Shown here: piece after piece, positions 37,079 through 45,396 of the stretch | Layout of the letters: every line of letters begins with the position of its first letter | Position numbering within the stretch: position 1 is the stretch's first letter | NCBI RefSeq assembly: GCF_002607735.1 | Contig: NZ_NBVR01000020.1 | Location: 124,001 to 188,000 of the forward strand | Reading direction: 5' to 3' | Source: Proteus alimentorum | GTDB taxonomy: Bacteria; Pseudomonadota; Gammaproteobacteria; Enterobacterales; Enterobacteriaceae | Length of the DNA: 64,000 bases | Translations under genes and position numbers: made by a program | The notes under the pieces: model-generated | The model's database searches: none | What the model saw: the letters and a program-made list of their open reading frames with translations, nothing else | Told to the model about the DNA's origin: nothing

Positions 37079-38022
37079 TGCAACGTAACGAAGATTTTCG
37101 CTTTGTGCTGGTGATGAGAAAAAGCCGCTTACAGGAATTAATTGAGCGCTTTAATACTTGGTCACAAGCCAAATTCTATTTAGAACACAACAATGTTGAG
37201 GTAAAGGATTACCTCAATGAACACAATTTATATCAAAAACAACTCACACAAGCTGAGCTGATTTTAAAATCATTAGGACGTTTTCAACTTTTAGAAAGAG
37301 GTTTATTACCTAGCTATCAATTCTCACCCCACGATATTGTGGTGGTGATTGGTCAAGATGGGCTGGTAGCTAATACGCTGAAATACCTTAATGGACAGCC
37401 TATTATTGCCATAAACCCTGATCCATCAAGATGGGATGGCCAATTACTCCCTTTCGAAATTGGGCAATTAAAAGAGACAGTCATTAATACCATTAATAAG
37501 AAAATGCCATTTAAAACGGTCACTTTTGCACAAGCGACAACCAATGATGGTCAATCACTATTAGCAGTTAATGACTTATTTATTGGCCCTAAAAGCCACA
37601 CCTCTGCACGGTATATTTTGCAATGGAGTGGCACTCAAGAAGCGCAATCGTCATCAGGTATTATTGTATCAACAGGGTTGGGATCGACCGGTTGGTTTCA
37701 ATCTATTCTTGCCGGCGCGATGGCAATTACTGGAGAAGCTTCGCACCCTCTGTTACAAGGTTTTAGCTGGAGTGAGCGAAAACTACAATTCAGTGTCAGA
37801 GAGCCATTTCCAAGTAAAACGACAGGCGTTGCACTGACTTTTGGCACTATTGAGCCTGACTCGCCATTACAACTAGAGTCTTTGATGCCAGAAAATGGGG
37901 TGATTTTCTCTGATGGCATCGAAGATGACTATTTACAGTTTAATGCAGGCTGTATAGCGCATATTGGTATTGCTGATATACAAGGGCAACTAATTAGCCA
38001 AAAAGGACGTCAGCGTATTTAA
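37078..38022 (+). CDS. NAD-kinase-like (ATP-NAD kinase fold) protein
   Basis: The 314-residue protein resembles the NAD kinase fold. VVVIGQDGLVANTLKYLNGQPIIAINPDPSRWDG (about 89-122, split) corresponds to the kinase GGDG loop, here with Gln in the second position; NDLFIGPKSHTSARY (about 167-181) and IIVSTGLGSTGW (about 199-210) match the NAD-contact and STPTGSTAY-like segments. The N-terminal 80 residues are helical and not part of a standard kinase. It may phosphorylate or only sense NAD(H). It is coupled to the SPFH gene and followed by a terminator. Confidence 0.78.
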   Translation: MQRNEDFRFVLVMRKSRLQELIERFNTWSQAKFYLEHNNVEVKDYLNEHNLYQKQLTQAELILKSLGRFQLLERGLLPSYQFSPHDIVVVIGQDGLVANTLKYLNGQPIIAINPDPSRWDGQLLPFEIGQLKETVINTINKKMPFKTVTFAQATTNDGQSLLAVNDLFIGPKSHTSARYILQWSGTQEAQSSSGIIVSTGLGSTGWFQSILAGAMAITGEASHPLLQGFSWSERKLQFSVREPFPSKTTGVALTFGTIEPDSPLQLESLMPENGVIFSDGIEDDYLQFNAGCIAHIGIADIQGQLISQKGRQRI

Positions 38023-38056
38023 TAGCCTGATAAACGATCTTATCAGGCTTAATTTG
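38023..38056 (+). terminator. Terminator of the SPFH/NAD-kinase-like operon
   Basis: AGCCTGATAA and TTATCAGGCT flank a six-base loop, followed by a short T-rich stretch. Confidence 0.8.
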
Positions 38057-38094
38057 AATTTAATCAATTAACTAGCTGAATACACTATATTTAT

Positions 38095-38430
38095 TTACGG
38101 TTTAGTTGCAGCAATCATAAACATTGGGGTTGAGCGATAAAGGAATTTACGTTTTTCATCATACACTCGCTCGTTAATATTGGTTAAACAAGTCAGTTCT
38201 GAATAACCTCGGGCAACGAGTGTATCAAGATCCCATTGCGGTCTAGTTTTTTGGCACATTGGCATGCTTTTACGGTAATTGAGCATCGCATCAGTACAAT
38301 CTATTGCGGTGACTTTATGCCCAGCTTTCGCCATAATGATAGAGAAAAAATCGAGCCCCGTTCCCACATCGAGTAGCTTTAATTCACCTTGTTAACCGCA
38401 ATATTCATGAATAATATTCAGCCATGCTTT
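38095..38430 (-). pseudogene. Remnant of a class I SAM-dependent methyltransferase
   Basis: Translated in one frame, the remnant reads KAWLNIIHEYCG, a TAA stop (38392-38394), QGELKLLDVGTG (motif I), then AGHKVTAIDCTDAMLNY, and jumps to RPQWDLDTLVARGY and the C-terminal INERVYDEKRKFLYRSTP ending. Intact relatives of about 250 residues have a long middle part between DAML and RPQWD and a longer N terminus. So the gene has lost its start, carries a nonsense codon, and has an internal deletion. The 90-residue open frame from an internal ATG at 38367 is unlikely to be functional. It overlaps the end of the next gene. Confidence 0.8.
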
Positions 38431-38698
38431 TCACTGAAAACCGTTTAATTCTATCTTGATTGTACTGATGTTGTAATAAAGGAAAAAATGATTTTATTTC
38501 TGATACATGATCCAGACAAATATCTGAAGGAAAAAGTTGAAGATCAAGGCAAGCATCCATGTTTGCTTGATCTTCGATTGCCGTTATTAACATCCGTTGT
38601 TCTAACGCTAAATTATCTCGATGCCATCCTTGAGCAATCCAACCCAAACTAAACGCCAGTAGTGCAATCCATGCATATAACGCTTGTGTGTTGAACAT
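38405..38698 (-). CDS. Small membrane-anchored protein, Rz-like phage remnant
   Basis: The 97-residue protein has an N-terminal membrane helix (about 8-24, YAWIALLAFSLGWIAQG) and a helical tail, with Cys residues at about 50 and 61. The AGGAG ribosome site is good. Its place directly after a holin-like gene suggests a spanin subunit of a phage lysis cassette, but it is shorter than typical Rz and the resemblance is weak. It runs into the methyltransferase remnant. Confidence 0.45.
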   Translation of the reverse strand: MFNTQALYAWIALLAFSLGWIAQGWHRDNLALEQRMLITAIEDQANMDACLDLQLFPSDICLDHVSEIKSFFPLLQHQYNQDRIKRFSVKSMAEYYS

Positions 38699-38772
38699 GA
38701 CCTAACTCCTTAGTCATTCGAGATAAAACTGACTTTATCGACTTTTATTATGATGAAAACGTGTTGCACTTT

Positions 38773-39075
38773 TTACTTGGTATCCTCTTTTTCTTTCCCT
38801 GAAAAAAATTGATTACCTCGTTTACGTAACCAGATTTCGACTAACTGATAACCCACAATACCGAGCGCTGAGCCTATTCCCATTACTGCGACAGAATCAA
38901 TTCCAGGCCATAAAATAAGCAGTGCGCCAGCAACAACAGAAACCGCAGAGCCTAAAATAATTTTGCCAATAAACAATCTTAATGTAATTGTTTCATTCGC
39001 AACGAGCATCTTCCCTAATGCAATAAAAGCGCCCACTATCACTAACGATATCAATGTGCTGTCATATTCATCCAT
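38773..39075 (-). CDS. Phage holin-like membrane protein
   Basis: The 100-residue protein has about three hydrophobic segments (about 8-25, 33-58, 63-85) and a charged tail KRGNQFFSGKEKEDTK, the pattern of class I phage holins, which form membrane holes to release endolysin. GAGGTG provides the ribosome site. No endolysin gene is adjacent, so the lysis cassette is incomplete. Confidence 0.6.
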   Translation of the reverse strand: MDEYDSTLISLVIVGAFIALGKMLVANETITLRLFIGKIILGSAVSVVAGALLILWPGIDSVAVMGIGSALGIVGYQLVEIWLRKRGNQFFSGKEKEDTK

Positions 39076-39653
39076 GAATACACCTCATCTCTGATTACAT
39101 TTTCTTTAACCGTAAAAAGAACCCTCACCTCCCAACATTCATCAGATAATCTGTAAAGAATTAGCAGTAAACCACGACCCTGTGTAACTGAGTAAATTCC
39201 CGATTGAGATAACGTAAGTTCCTTTTATTTCAACTATGCGCAACATCCATTTGCGGTAAACAACAAGCGATTCAGTTATATTACTGCTAACTTCCTTGTT
39301 AACTTGTAATAGACATCCTTGTCTATTGCTTTCTACTCACACTGAAAATCAACAAAAAATAATAAACAATAAATTCAATATGTTGTTTATCTCCGTATGA
39401 TTTAACGTGAAGCTATTATCTACAAAGTTTGTATTTCAGGCTAGCAAGTTTGTTCGGTTATTGTCGGTTATCCAGTCTTAACCGACAATAACCGAACTAT
39501 TCACATCAAATAAAACAAATAAACTTGTTTAAAATGCCTTTAAATAACCTTAAAACAAAGATTTATATAAAAAACAATAAATAGGCTGGTTATAATACAA
39601 ATTTAAGCTAATATAGATGGTATCTGATAGCCTTTGGTAAAGAGAAAAATGAT
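39076..39653. other. Gap between holin-like and ogr-like genes
   Basis: About 580 bases without a supportable gene; it contains one large inverted repeat (listed separately). It may be what is left of phage control or attachment DNA. Confidence 0.55.
39452..39497. repeat. Perfect 19-base inverted repeat in the phage remnant
   Basis: GTTCGGTTATTGTCGGTTA (39452-39470) and its exact complement (39479-39497) flank TCCAGTCT. Each arm contains two CGGTTA units. No T run follows, so it is not a usual terminator; an operator or attachment/replication element is more likely. Confidence 0.7.
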
Positions 39654-39914
39654 ATGCGAGTCTTAACTATTTTTTGTCCTGAATGTGGTGAAAAAGCGCT
39701 TATAAAGAAAAGTAATCGCAAACACAAAGAGTTATCCGATCTCTATTGTGCTTGTCGTGATCCTGAATGCGGACATACCTTCGTTTTAAACCTCACGTTT
39801 AGCCACACCCTTATGCCAAGCGCAAAAAACAAAGATACGTTATTATTAGATGTGATTAAAAATCTTTCTCCAGAACAACGAGAGAAAGCGCTGACTCTTT
39901 TACAAGGTATGTAA
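39654..39914 (+). CDS. Ogr/Delta-like zinc-finger phage late activator
   Basis: The 86-residue protein (MRVLTIFCPECGEKALIKKS) has CPEC and, after 26 residues, C-R-D-P-E-C-G-H-TF, the CxxC-N22-CxxxxC zinc pattern of P2 Ogr and P4 Delta, which activate late phage promoters through RNA polymerase alpha. The tail (KNLSPEQREKALTLLQGM) is an extra helix. It is an orphan: no tail, capsid or integrase genes are in the window. It may be a remnant or a domesticated regulator acting on another prophage or bacteriocin locus. Confidence 0.75.
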   Translation: MRVLTIFCPECGEKALIKKSNRKHKELSDLYCACRDPECGHTFVLNLTFSHTLMPSAKNKDTLLLDVIKNLSPEQREKALTLLQGM

Positions 39915-40125
39915 CTCTCTCCAAGAGACACTCTCTTTTTCATTTATTTTTATGATCTTGCTCCCATTCTGACAGGTTATTTGACTAACCTATTCTTATA
40001 GAAAGATAAATGATGTAGATTCATTTTTAAGCTAAACAAAAATAATTCTTATGTTTTAAATAAAACAAACACCGCCTATCGATACCGTGTTTGCCAATCC
40101 TTTAATAAATAATTTGTCAGCCCCC

Positions 40126-40152
40126 CAAACCAGAAATCTTATTTCTGGTTTG
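40126..40152. promoter_or_regulatory. 27-base palindrome in the dhaK leader
   Basis: CAAACCAGAAAT and ATTTCTGGTTTG flank a three-base CTT, ending 35 bases before the dhaK ATG. It would be either an operator or a very stable leader stem-loop. No T run follows, so it is not a terminator. Confidence 0.65.
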
Positions 40153-40187
40153 AAGACTAAACACAAATTTCAAATGGAGCATTTAAG

Positions 40188-41252
40188 ATGAAAAAGCTGA
40201 TTAATCGAGTTGATGATGTGTTATCTGAACAACTACAAGGCTTTGCAAAAGCCCATCCTGAAATCAAACTTCATCCTTCCTCTTTTTATGTCACGCGAAA
40301 AGATGCTCCAGTAAAAGGTAAAGTGGCTCTATTATCCGGCGGTGGTAGCGGACATGAACCCATGCATGCGGGTTTTGTAGGTAAAGGAATGCTTGATGGT
40401 GCATGTCCGGGTGAAATATTTACGTCACCAACACCCGATAAAATGTATGACTGCGCCAAAGAGATTGATAGCGGTGAAGGTGTTTTAATGATCGTGAAAA
40501 ACTACACTGGTGATGTGCTTAACTTTGAAACGGCGACAGAACTGCTTCATGACGATGGTGTAAAAATTGCAACAGTATTAGTTGATGATGATGTGGCTGT
40601 GAAAGATAGCTTATATACCGCAGGACGCCGTGGTGTTGCCAATACCGTTTTAATAGAAAAACTACTGGGTGCGGCGGCTGAAAGAGGCGACTCTCTTGAT
40701 GAACTCGTTAAATTAGGTCATCACATTAATAACAATGGTTTTTCTATCGGTATTGCCTTAGAAGCCTGTACAGTTCCTGCCGCAGGAAAACCTTCTTTTA
40801 CTTTACCAGAAAATAAAATGGAGTTTGGTGTCGGTATTCATGGTGAACCGGGTATTGATCGCCGTAAATTTACGTCCCTCAATGATACTGTTGATGCCAT
40901 GTTTAATACCTTAATTGAGAATGGTCACTATCAACGAGTGATCCGCAATTGGGATCGTGAAAACGGCACTTGGATCGAGGATGAACAGGAAAAACAGCCG
41001 TTAAGATCTGGCGATCGCGTCATTGTTTTAGTTAATAACCTTGGGGCCACACCACAATCTGAACTTTATGGTGTTTATAACCGTTTAACGCAATGCTGTG
41101 AAAAATTTGGCTTAACCATCGAACGTTCTTTAATTGGTTCTTATTGTACTTCGCTTGATATGTCAGGGATCTCAATAACGTTATTAAAGGTTGATAACGA
41201 ATTACTTACCTTATGGGATGCCCCTGTGAATACACCAGCGATGGTGAAATAA
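40188..41252 (+). CDS. dhaK: PEP-dependent dihydroxyacetone kinase, substrate-binding subunit DhaK
   Basis: DhaK (354 residues) binds dihydroxyacetone covalently through a His; His218 in GVGIHGEPGI matches the E. coli residue in position. GGGSGHEPMHAGFVGKGMLDGA (about 47-68, split) is the substrate loop. The phosphate comes from ADP-loaded DhaL, recharged by DhaM from PEP, so dihydroxyacetone becomes glycolytic dihydroxyacetone phosphate. ATGGAGC is the ribosome site. No DhaR activator is encoded nearby, unlike in E. coli. Confidence 0.97.
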   Translation: MKKLINRVDDVLSEQLQGFAKAHPEIKLHPSSFYVTRKDAPVKGKVALLSGGGSGHEPMHAGFVGKGMLDGACPGEIFTSPTPDKMYDCAKEIDSGEGVLMIVKNYTGDVLNFETATELLHDDGVKIATVLVDDDVAVKDSLYTAGRRGVANTVLIEKLLGAAAERGDSLDELVKLGHHINNNGFSIGIALEACTVPAAGKPSFTLPENKMEFGVGIHGEPGIDRRKFTSLNDTVDAMFNTLIENGHYQRVIRNWDRENGTWIEDEQEKQPLRSGDRVIVLVNNLGATPQSELYGVYNRLTQCCEKFGLTIERSLIGSYCTSLDMSGISITLLKVDNELLTLWDAPVNTPAMVK

Positions 41253-41281
41253 GTCTTTAATAACAAGAGAAGGAACAAAAA

Positions 41282-41914
41282 ATGGCTTTAACTCACGCTC
41301 AAATTATTCTTTGGTTACAACAATGTGCACTACTGTTTGAACAAAATAGTGATTATTTAACGGATTTAGATCGTGAAATTGGTGATGCTGACCACGGTTT
41401 AAATATGAACCGTGGCTTTAGAAAAGTGCAGGAAAAACTACCTGAATTTGAAGCTCAAGATATTGGTACTATCCTAAAAACCACGGGGATGACATTGCTC
41501 TCAAATATTGGCGGAGCAAGTGGCCCTTTATTTGGTACCTTCTTTATTCATGCAGCCAAACCAACTGCTTCATTGCAAACTCTAGAACTTAATCAGCTTG
41601 TTGAAATGATAACTGAAGGTGTAGAAGGCATTGTAAGCCGAGGAAAAGCAGAGCCAAATGACAAAACCATGTGTGATGTTTGGTGGCCTGTGGTTGAGTC
41701 ATTAAAACACGCTAATGAACAAAATCTCTCTATCAAAGAAGCCCTCACTCAAGCACAAATTGTCGCTGAAAAAGCCGCTGAAAACACCATTCCGATGCAA
41801 GCCCGAAAAGGACGAGCAAGCTACTTAGGTGAGCGCAGTATCGGACATAAAGATCCTGGCAGTGCCTCTGTCGTACTGATGATACAAGCCCTTGCAAATA
41901 GCATTAATGCATAA
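41282..41914 (+). CDS. dhaL: Dihydroxyacetone kinase ADP-binding subunit DhaL
   Basis: The 210-residue DhaL holds ADP-Mg as a permanent cofactor and passes phosphate from DhaM to DhaK-bound substrate. The Asp ligands are in LDREIGDADHGLNMNRG (about 29-45), and the conserved segments GGASGPLFGTFF (about 79-90) and GRASYLGERSIGHKDPGSAS (about 180-199) are intact. It lies 29 bases after dhaK and 28 before dhaM. Confidence 0.97.
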   Translation: MALTHAQIILWLQQCALLFEQNSDYLTDLDREIGDADHGLNMNRGFRKVQEKLPEFEAQDIGTILKTTGMTLLSNIGGASGPLFGTFFIHAAKPTASLQTLELNQLVEMITEGVEGIVSRGKAEPNDKTMCDVWWPVVESLKHANEQNLSIKEALTQAQIVAEKAAENTIPMQARKGRASYLGERSIGHKDPGSASVVLMIQALANSINA

Positions 41915-41942
41915 CTGACTAAGCAACCAATAAAGGTCTACC

Positions 41943-43391
41943 ATGATAAATATTGTTATTGTTTCTCATAGTAAACATCTCGCTGATGGTGTGGCAGAAC
42001 TTGCCAGTCAGATGCTTAATCCGACTTATTGCCAGCTTGCGGTTGCCGCAGGTATCGACGATGAAGAACATGCGATTGGTACTGATGCCGTTAAAATTAT
42101 GACGGCGATAGAATCGCTTTCACAAGCACAATCTATTGTTGTGATGATGGATTTAGGTAGTGCAATATTAAGTGCAGAAACTGCGATTGAGTTACTTGAT
42201 CCAGAGCTAGCTGAGAAAGTCACCCTCTGCTCAGCCCCTTTAGTTGAAGGTACACTTGCTGCAGTTGTAGCAGCATCTTCAGGGGCATCTCTAGAAAAAG
42301 TGCTTGAAGAAGCTTCAACTTCTTTATATCCAAAAAAAATCCAACTTGGTGAAAATTTCGTTCAACCTAAAAATGATATTAATGCCCCCGTCAAAATTCA
42401 CGGTAAAGAGGCAAGTTGGGTCATTCGTAATCCTCATGGTTTACACGTAAGACCAGCCGCAACTTTAGTTGAGGTACTTTCTACTTTTCAGGCTGATTAT
42501 CAACTTGTAAAAGGCGATAGACGAATAAATCCCCTTAGCTTAAACCAACTTTCACTCATACAAATTCGTCAAGGTGATGAAATAACGCTAATTGCCTCTG
42601 GTGAACAAGAAGATGAGGCTATTGCGGCGTTTCTTGAACTTGCCCGAAATGGCTTTGGTGAAGAGCTACCTTCTGATTCTAATACCATAACATTAAAAGG
42701 AACTTTAGCCCCTGTATCACAAATTAAAGCACCGGCTTTTGTGTGGCATGAAATCGAACTCTCACCTGTCAAAAACTTATCTGAACCGATTGATATTAAT
42801 GCTGAAATTGGCAAACTTAATTTTGCAATAAAAAGTACGCTAAAAGCACTAAAACAGAATGCCAATAAAGCTAGCCAAAAATTAGGTGAGCATATTGGTG
42901 CTATTTTTAACGGCCATATCATGATGTTAGATGATGATGAGTTAATAACTAGCGTGATTGATCGTATTAAAGAAGAGAAGATCAGTGCCCAGCAAAGTTG
43001 GTCGGATGAAATGCAAGAAAGAACACAGTTGTATTGTGCACTCACCGATCCCTATTTACGCGCGCGTGAACTCGATATTCGTGATCTACGTAATCAAGTG
43101 CTTTATCATTTACAAGATAAAACTCGTTCAAGCGTTCCCCCTTCACAACCCGCTATTCTGGTCGCAAAAGAACTTTTTCCTTCTACATTAATTCAATTAG
43201 TTGATAGTCAATTGGTCGGTATTGCTTTAGCAAAAGGTGATAGTCGCTCTCACTGCGCCATTATCGCAGCTGAAATGCGCTTACCTATGTTAGTCAATTT
43301 AGGATCCGCACTATTAAAAGTCACGGGATCCCAAAAGTTAAAATTAGATACCAATAAGAGCGAATTAGTTATTGAACCAATAACACTATAA
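41943..43391 (+). CDS. dhaM: Dihydroxyacetone kinase phosphotransfer subunit DhaM
   Basis: This 482-residue protein fuses three PTS-type domains. An EIIA-Man-like domain (about 1-130) has His9 in VIVSHSKHLADG. An HPr domain (about 155-245) has His168 in NPHGLHVRPAATL. A partial enzyme I domain (about 260-482) has His437 in GDSRSHCAI. Phosphate flows from PEP through general PTS proteins to these sites and on to DhaL-ADP. The three-domain form is like E. coli DhaM; many bacteria have only the first domain. Confidence 0.96.
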   Translation: MINIVIVSHSKHLADGVAELASQMLNPTYCQLAVAAGIDDEEHAIGTDAVKIMTAIESLSQAQSIVVMMDLGSAILSAETAIELLDPELAEKVTLCSAPLVEGTLAAVVAASSGASLEKVLEEASTSLYPKKIQLGENFVQPKNDINAPVKIHGKEASWVIRNPHGLHVRPAATLVEVLSTFQADYQLVKGDRRINPLSLNQLSLIQIRQGDEITLIASGEQEDEAIAAFLELARNGFGEELPSDSNTITLKGTLAPVSQIKAPAFVWHEIELSPVKNLSEPIDINAEIGKLNFAIKSTLKALKQNANKASQKLGEHIGAIFNGHIMMLDDDELITSVIDRIKEEKISAQQSWSDEMQERTQLYCALTDPYLRARELDIRDLRNQVLYHLQDKTRSSVPPSQPAILVAKELFPSTLIQLVDSQLVGIALAKGDSRSHCAIIAAEMRLPMLVNLGSALLKVTGSQKLKLDTNKSELVIEPITL

Positions 43392-43413
43392 ACCTCTTTT
43401 CAAATTCACCGCA

Positions 43414-43442
43414 TAAAAAAACCCGCACAATGATGTGCGGGT
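43414..43442 (-). terminator. Terminator of the fimbrial operon
   Basis: ACCCGCACA and TGTGCGGGT pair around ATGA. The A run on its left becomes a T run for the leftward transcript, so it mainly ends the fimbrial operon; for dhaM it lacks a T run. Confidence 0.85.
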
Positions 43443-43494
43443 AAGTCAACGAAAAACACTATCGATAATAGGTCATTATTGACTCTTATAATTA

Positions 43495-44346
43495 TTAAGG
43501 TATTGATAATACCAATGTTGTTGCACCACTAAAATTACCTAATGAGGGGGTGCCATTAGCTTGAAGTTTTGACTTAACTCTCACATAGGTGTATTCATCC
43601 TTGATTGCGTCAACCTGTGTGCCAATTGATGCTGGTGAACCATTTAACATTAAAAAAGAACGGATGCTACCATCTGGTTTTAAGTTTAAAAAATGATCTT
43701 CCATTGAACTGGTGATTTTTACTGGCATCGTTTCATTACAAGTGAGCGCAAATTGTTCTTCCGCCTCATTACCATTAACTTGTGTCACATCAAGTACACC
43801 ATGTGAAATAGTAAGATTATTAGAAATAAATGCACATTTACCTTCAGGCGGTGGAGCAATACCACATACGCCACCAGGTACCATTCTTCCTCCGCCTCCC
43901 GTTGGACTATTCGTCATAAAAAAAGCAATACATTCATCAACCTTAGGTTTTCCAAGGTGATCACTAAAACCAACAAAAGGAAGTGATAAATCACATTGAT
44001 TCATTGCAACATCACGTATCTCGGCCATACTACTCAAGTTTTGTAAATCAACGCTACAACGCCATGGCACTCGACGTTCTGTTCCTGTTCCCCCTTTATC
44101 TGGTAGGCTGTGGAAGTGATTTATTTGAATATAACATCGCCCATTAAAACCTAAAGTTTTACAAGGATTTGAGGTAAATCCCATCTCTGTCCAATATTCC
44201 ATAACAAAGTTATAACGTATATCAGTATCCTTGTCGGGAGAAACACCTGATTTGGTAATATAAGTAAAGTACGTTGCGTGAGCGCTAAATAAGGAAAATC
44301 CACAGATAACAATCAATAATTTTAAAATTTTCTGTATTTTTTTCAT
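43495..44346 (-). CDS. MrpH-like two-domain fimbrial tip adhesin
   Basis: The last gene of the operon encodes 283 residues with a signal peptide (about 1-24, ending SAHA). The N-terminal half is a receptor-binding-type domain and the C-terminal half (about 165-283) a pilin domain for chaperone contact and donor-strand exchange. His77 and His79 (INHFHS) and His130 have nearly the spacing of the three zinc-binding His of the MR/P adhesin MrpH, which needs zinc for binding. Cys pairs are also kept. The name of the whole fimbria cannot be decided from this sequence. Confidence 0.82.
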   Translation of the reverse strand: MKKIQKILKLLIVICGFSLFSAHATYFTYITKSGVSPDKDTDIRYNFVMEYWTEMGFTSNPCKTLGFNGRCYIQINHFHSLPDKGGTGTERRVPWRCSVDLQNLSSMAEIRDVAMNQCDLSLPFVGFSDHLGKPKVDECIAFFMTNSPTGGGGRMVPGGVCGIAPPPEGKCAFISNNLTISHGVLDVTQVNGNEAEEQFALTCNETMPVKITSSMEDHFLNLKPDGSIRSFLMLNGSPASIGTQVDAIKDEYTYVRVKSKLQANGTPSLGNFSGATTLVLSIP

Positions 44347-44352
44347 TGTCTT

Positions 44353-44889
44353 TTACTCATATTTCAGAGAAAACACGGCGGTAGCAGAAAAATGCCCCGG
44401 TTTAATTGATTTGTTTGCAATGGCTTTTGCTGTTGCCTGCAAAGAGGCAATAAAGCTCAGCTCAAAATGCCCATTATTAGGAATATTATATAAGCTGGTG
44501 TAATTCCCTAAGCTCACAGGGATACCTTCTTTAGTGATAATTTTTATTCCTAAATCAGAGTTATTAGCGCTATCGTCTAATGCTAATAATCCGGTAAGTT
44601 CATTATGAGTTGCCCCTTCAAACTTGATTTTCACTTGCTTGGCAATAGAGATATCACACTCTGATAAAACAATTTTGAAATCCTTTTTCTCGAATTCAAA
44701 ATAACTTTTATAAATATCATCCAAGCGAATTTCATCAAAAACAATATCGATTTGAGAATGCTCAGGCAAAACTTTACAAGGCGCTATAATTAATGAACCG
44801 AAAATATGCATGTTTTCAGCAGAAAAAACAGAAGAAGACAATAATAAACAACTGCCAATAATAGCTCGATATAAGGTCAATTTATTCAT
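44353..44889 (-). CDS. Minor fimbrial subunit, adhesin-proximal
   Basis: The 178-residue pilin-fold protein has a signal peptide (cleavage after SSSVFSA, about residue 23), a Cys pair (APCKVLP near 37 and LSECDIS near 77) and the C-terminal beta strand ending SLKYE. It overlaps the preceding gene by one base (TAATG) and is six bases from the adhesin gene. By order it corresponds to MrpG/adaptor-type subunits. Confidence 0.85.
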   Translation of the reverse strand: MNKLTLYRAIIGSCLLLSSSVFSAENMHIFGSLIIAPCKVLPEHSQIDIVFDEIRLDDIYKSYFEFEKKDFKIVLSECDISIAKQVKIKFEGATHNELTGLLALDDSANNSDLGIKIITKEGIPVSLGNYTSLYNIPNNGHFELSFIASLQATAKAIANKSIKPGHFSATAVFSLKYE

Positions 44890-45380
44890 TATTGATACTC
44901 CACAAATAATGTACCACCAGCGGTAAAATTACCCGGAACCAGTTCACTATTTTCTTTTTTCACCAATACGGCCCAAATTTTTTCTGGGTTATTTAAATTA
45001 ACCGAATACTTTTTATTTAAATCAATAATAGAATCACCCATCATAAATTTTACGGTTAATTCATTAATATTAGTTCTCAACCCATTAGGATCGAAGCTAC
45101 TTTTATTACCATCAATCGATAAATACATATTCCAGTTATTTAAATTTTCTTCACAAGTAATTTGGTAATTAATTTCTCTTTTTTGGTCATAGCCCTTTAT
45201 CGTTTTTATGGCTACGGGACCAAAGTTCACCTCAATCATATTGCCATCATTCACTTTACAAGGAGGGGGAGTTAATAAATTACCTTTAATCAGTACTTGT
45301 GTTTCATTATCTTTTGCCAAACTGGGTGAAGAAAATACAGAAAATAAAAATAACATAATGAGGAATGGATAATAACGCAT
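44889..45380 (-). CDS. Minor fimbrial subunit
   Basis: The start at 45380 (MRYYPFLIMLFLFSVFSS) follows AGAGGA and gives 163 residues; the frame is open upstream into the previous gene. It has a signal peptide, the Cys pair (PPPCKVND and ITCEEN) and ends GTLFVEYQ, a standard pilin G strand. It is a near relative of the next gene upstream, from duplication, with the shared pattern CK(V/I)NDG-IEVNF. Confidence 0.86.
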   Translation of the reverse strand: MRYYPFLIMLFLFSVFSSPSLAKDNETQVLIKGNLLTPPPCKVNDGNMIEVNFGPVAIKTIKGYDQKREINYQITCEENLNNWNMYLSIDGNKSSFDPNGLRTNINELTVKFMMGDSIIDLNKKYSVNLNNPEKIWAVLVKKENSELVPGNFTAGGTLFVEYQ

Positions 45381-45396
45381 GTTGTTTATTCCTCTG

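Noticed and set aside
38023..38056. Further copy of the GTC-N5-GAC operator
   Set aside because: The stem is a terminator and does not fit the half-site pattern.
42569..43045. 158-residue open frame antisense to dhaM
   Set aside because: Low-complexity Ser/Ile/Leu composition, no ribosome site, fully inside an intact gene.
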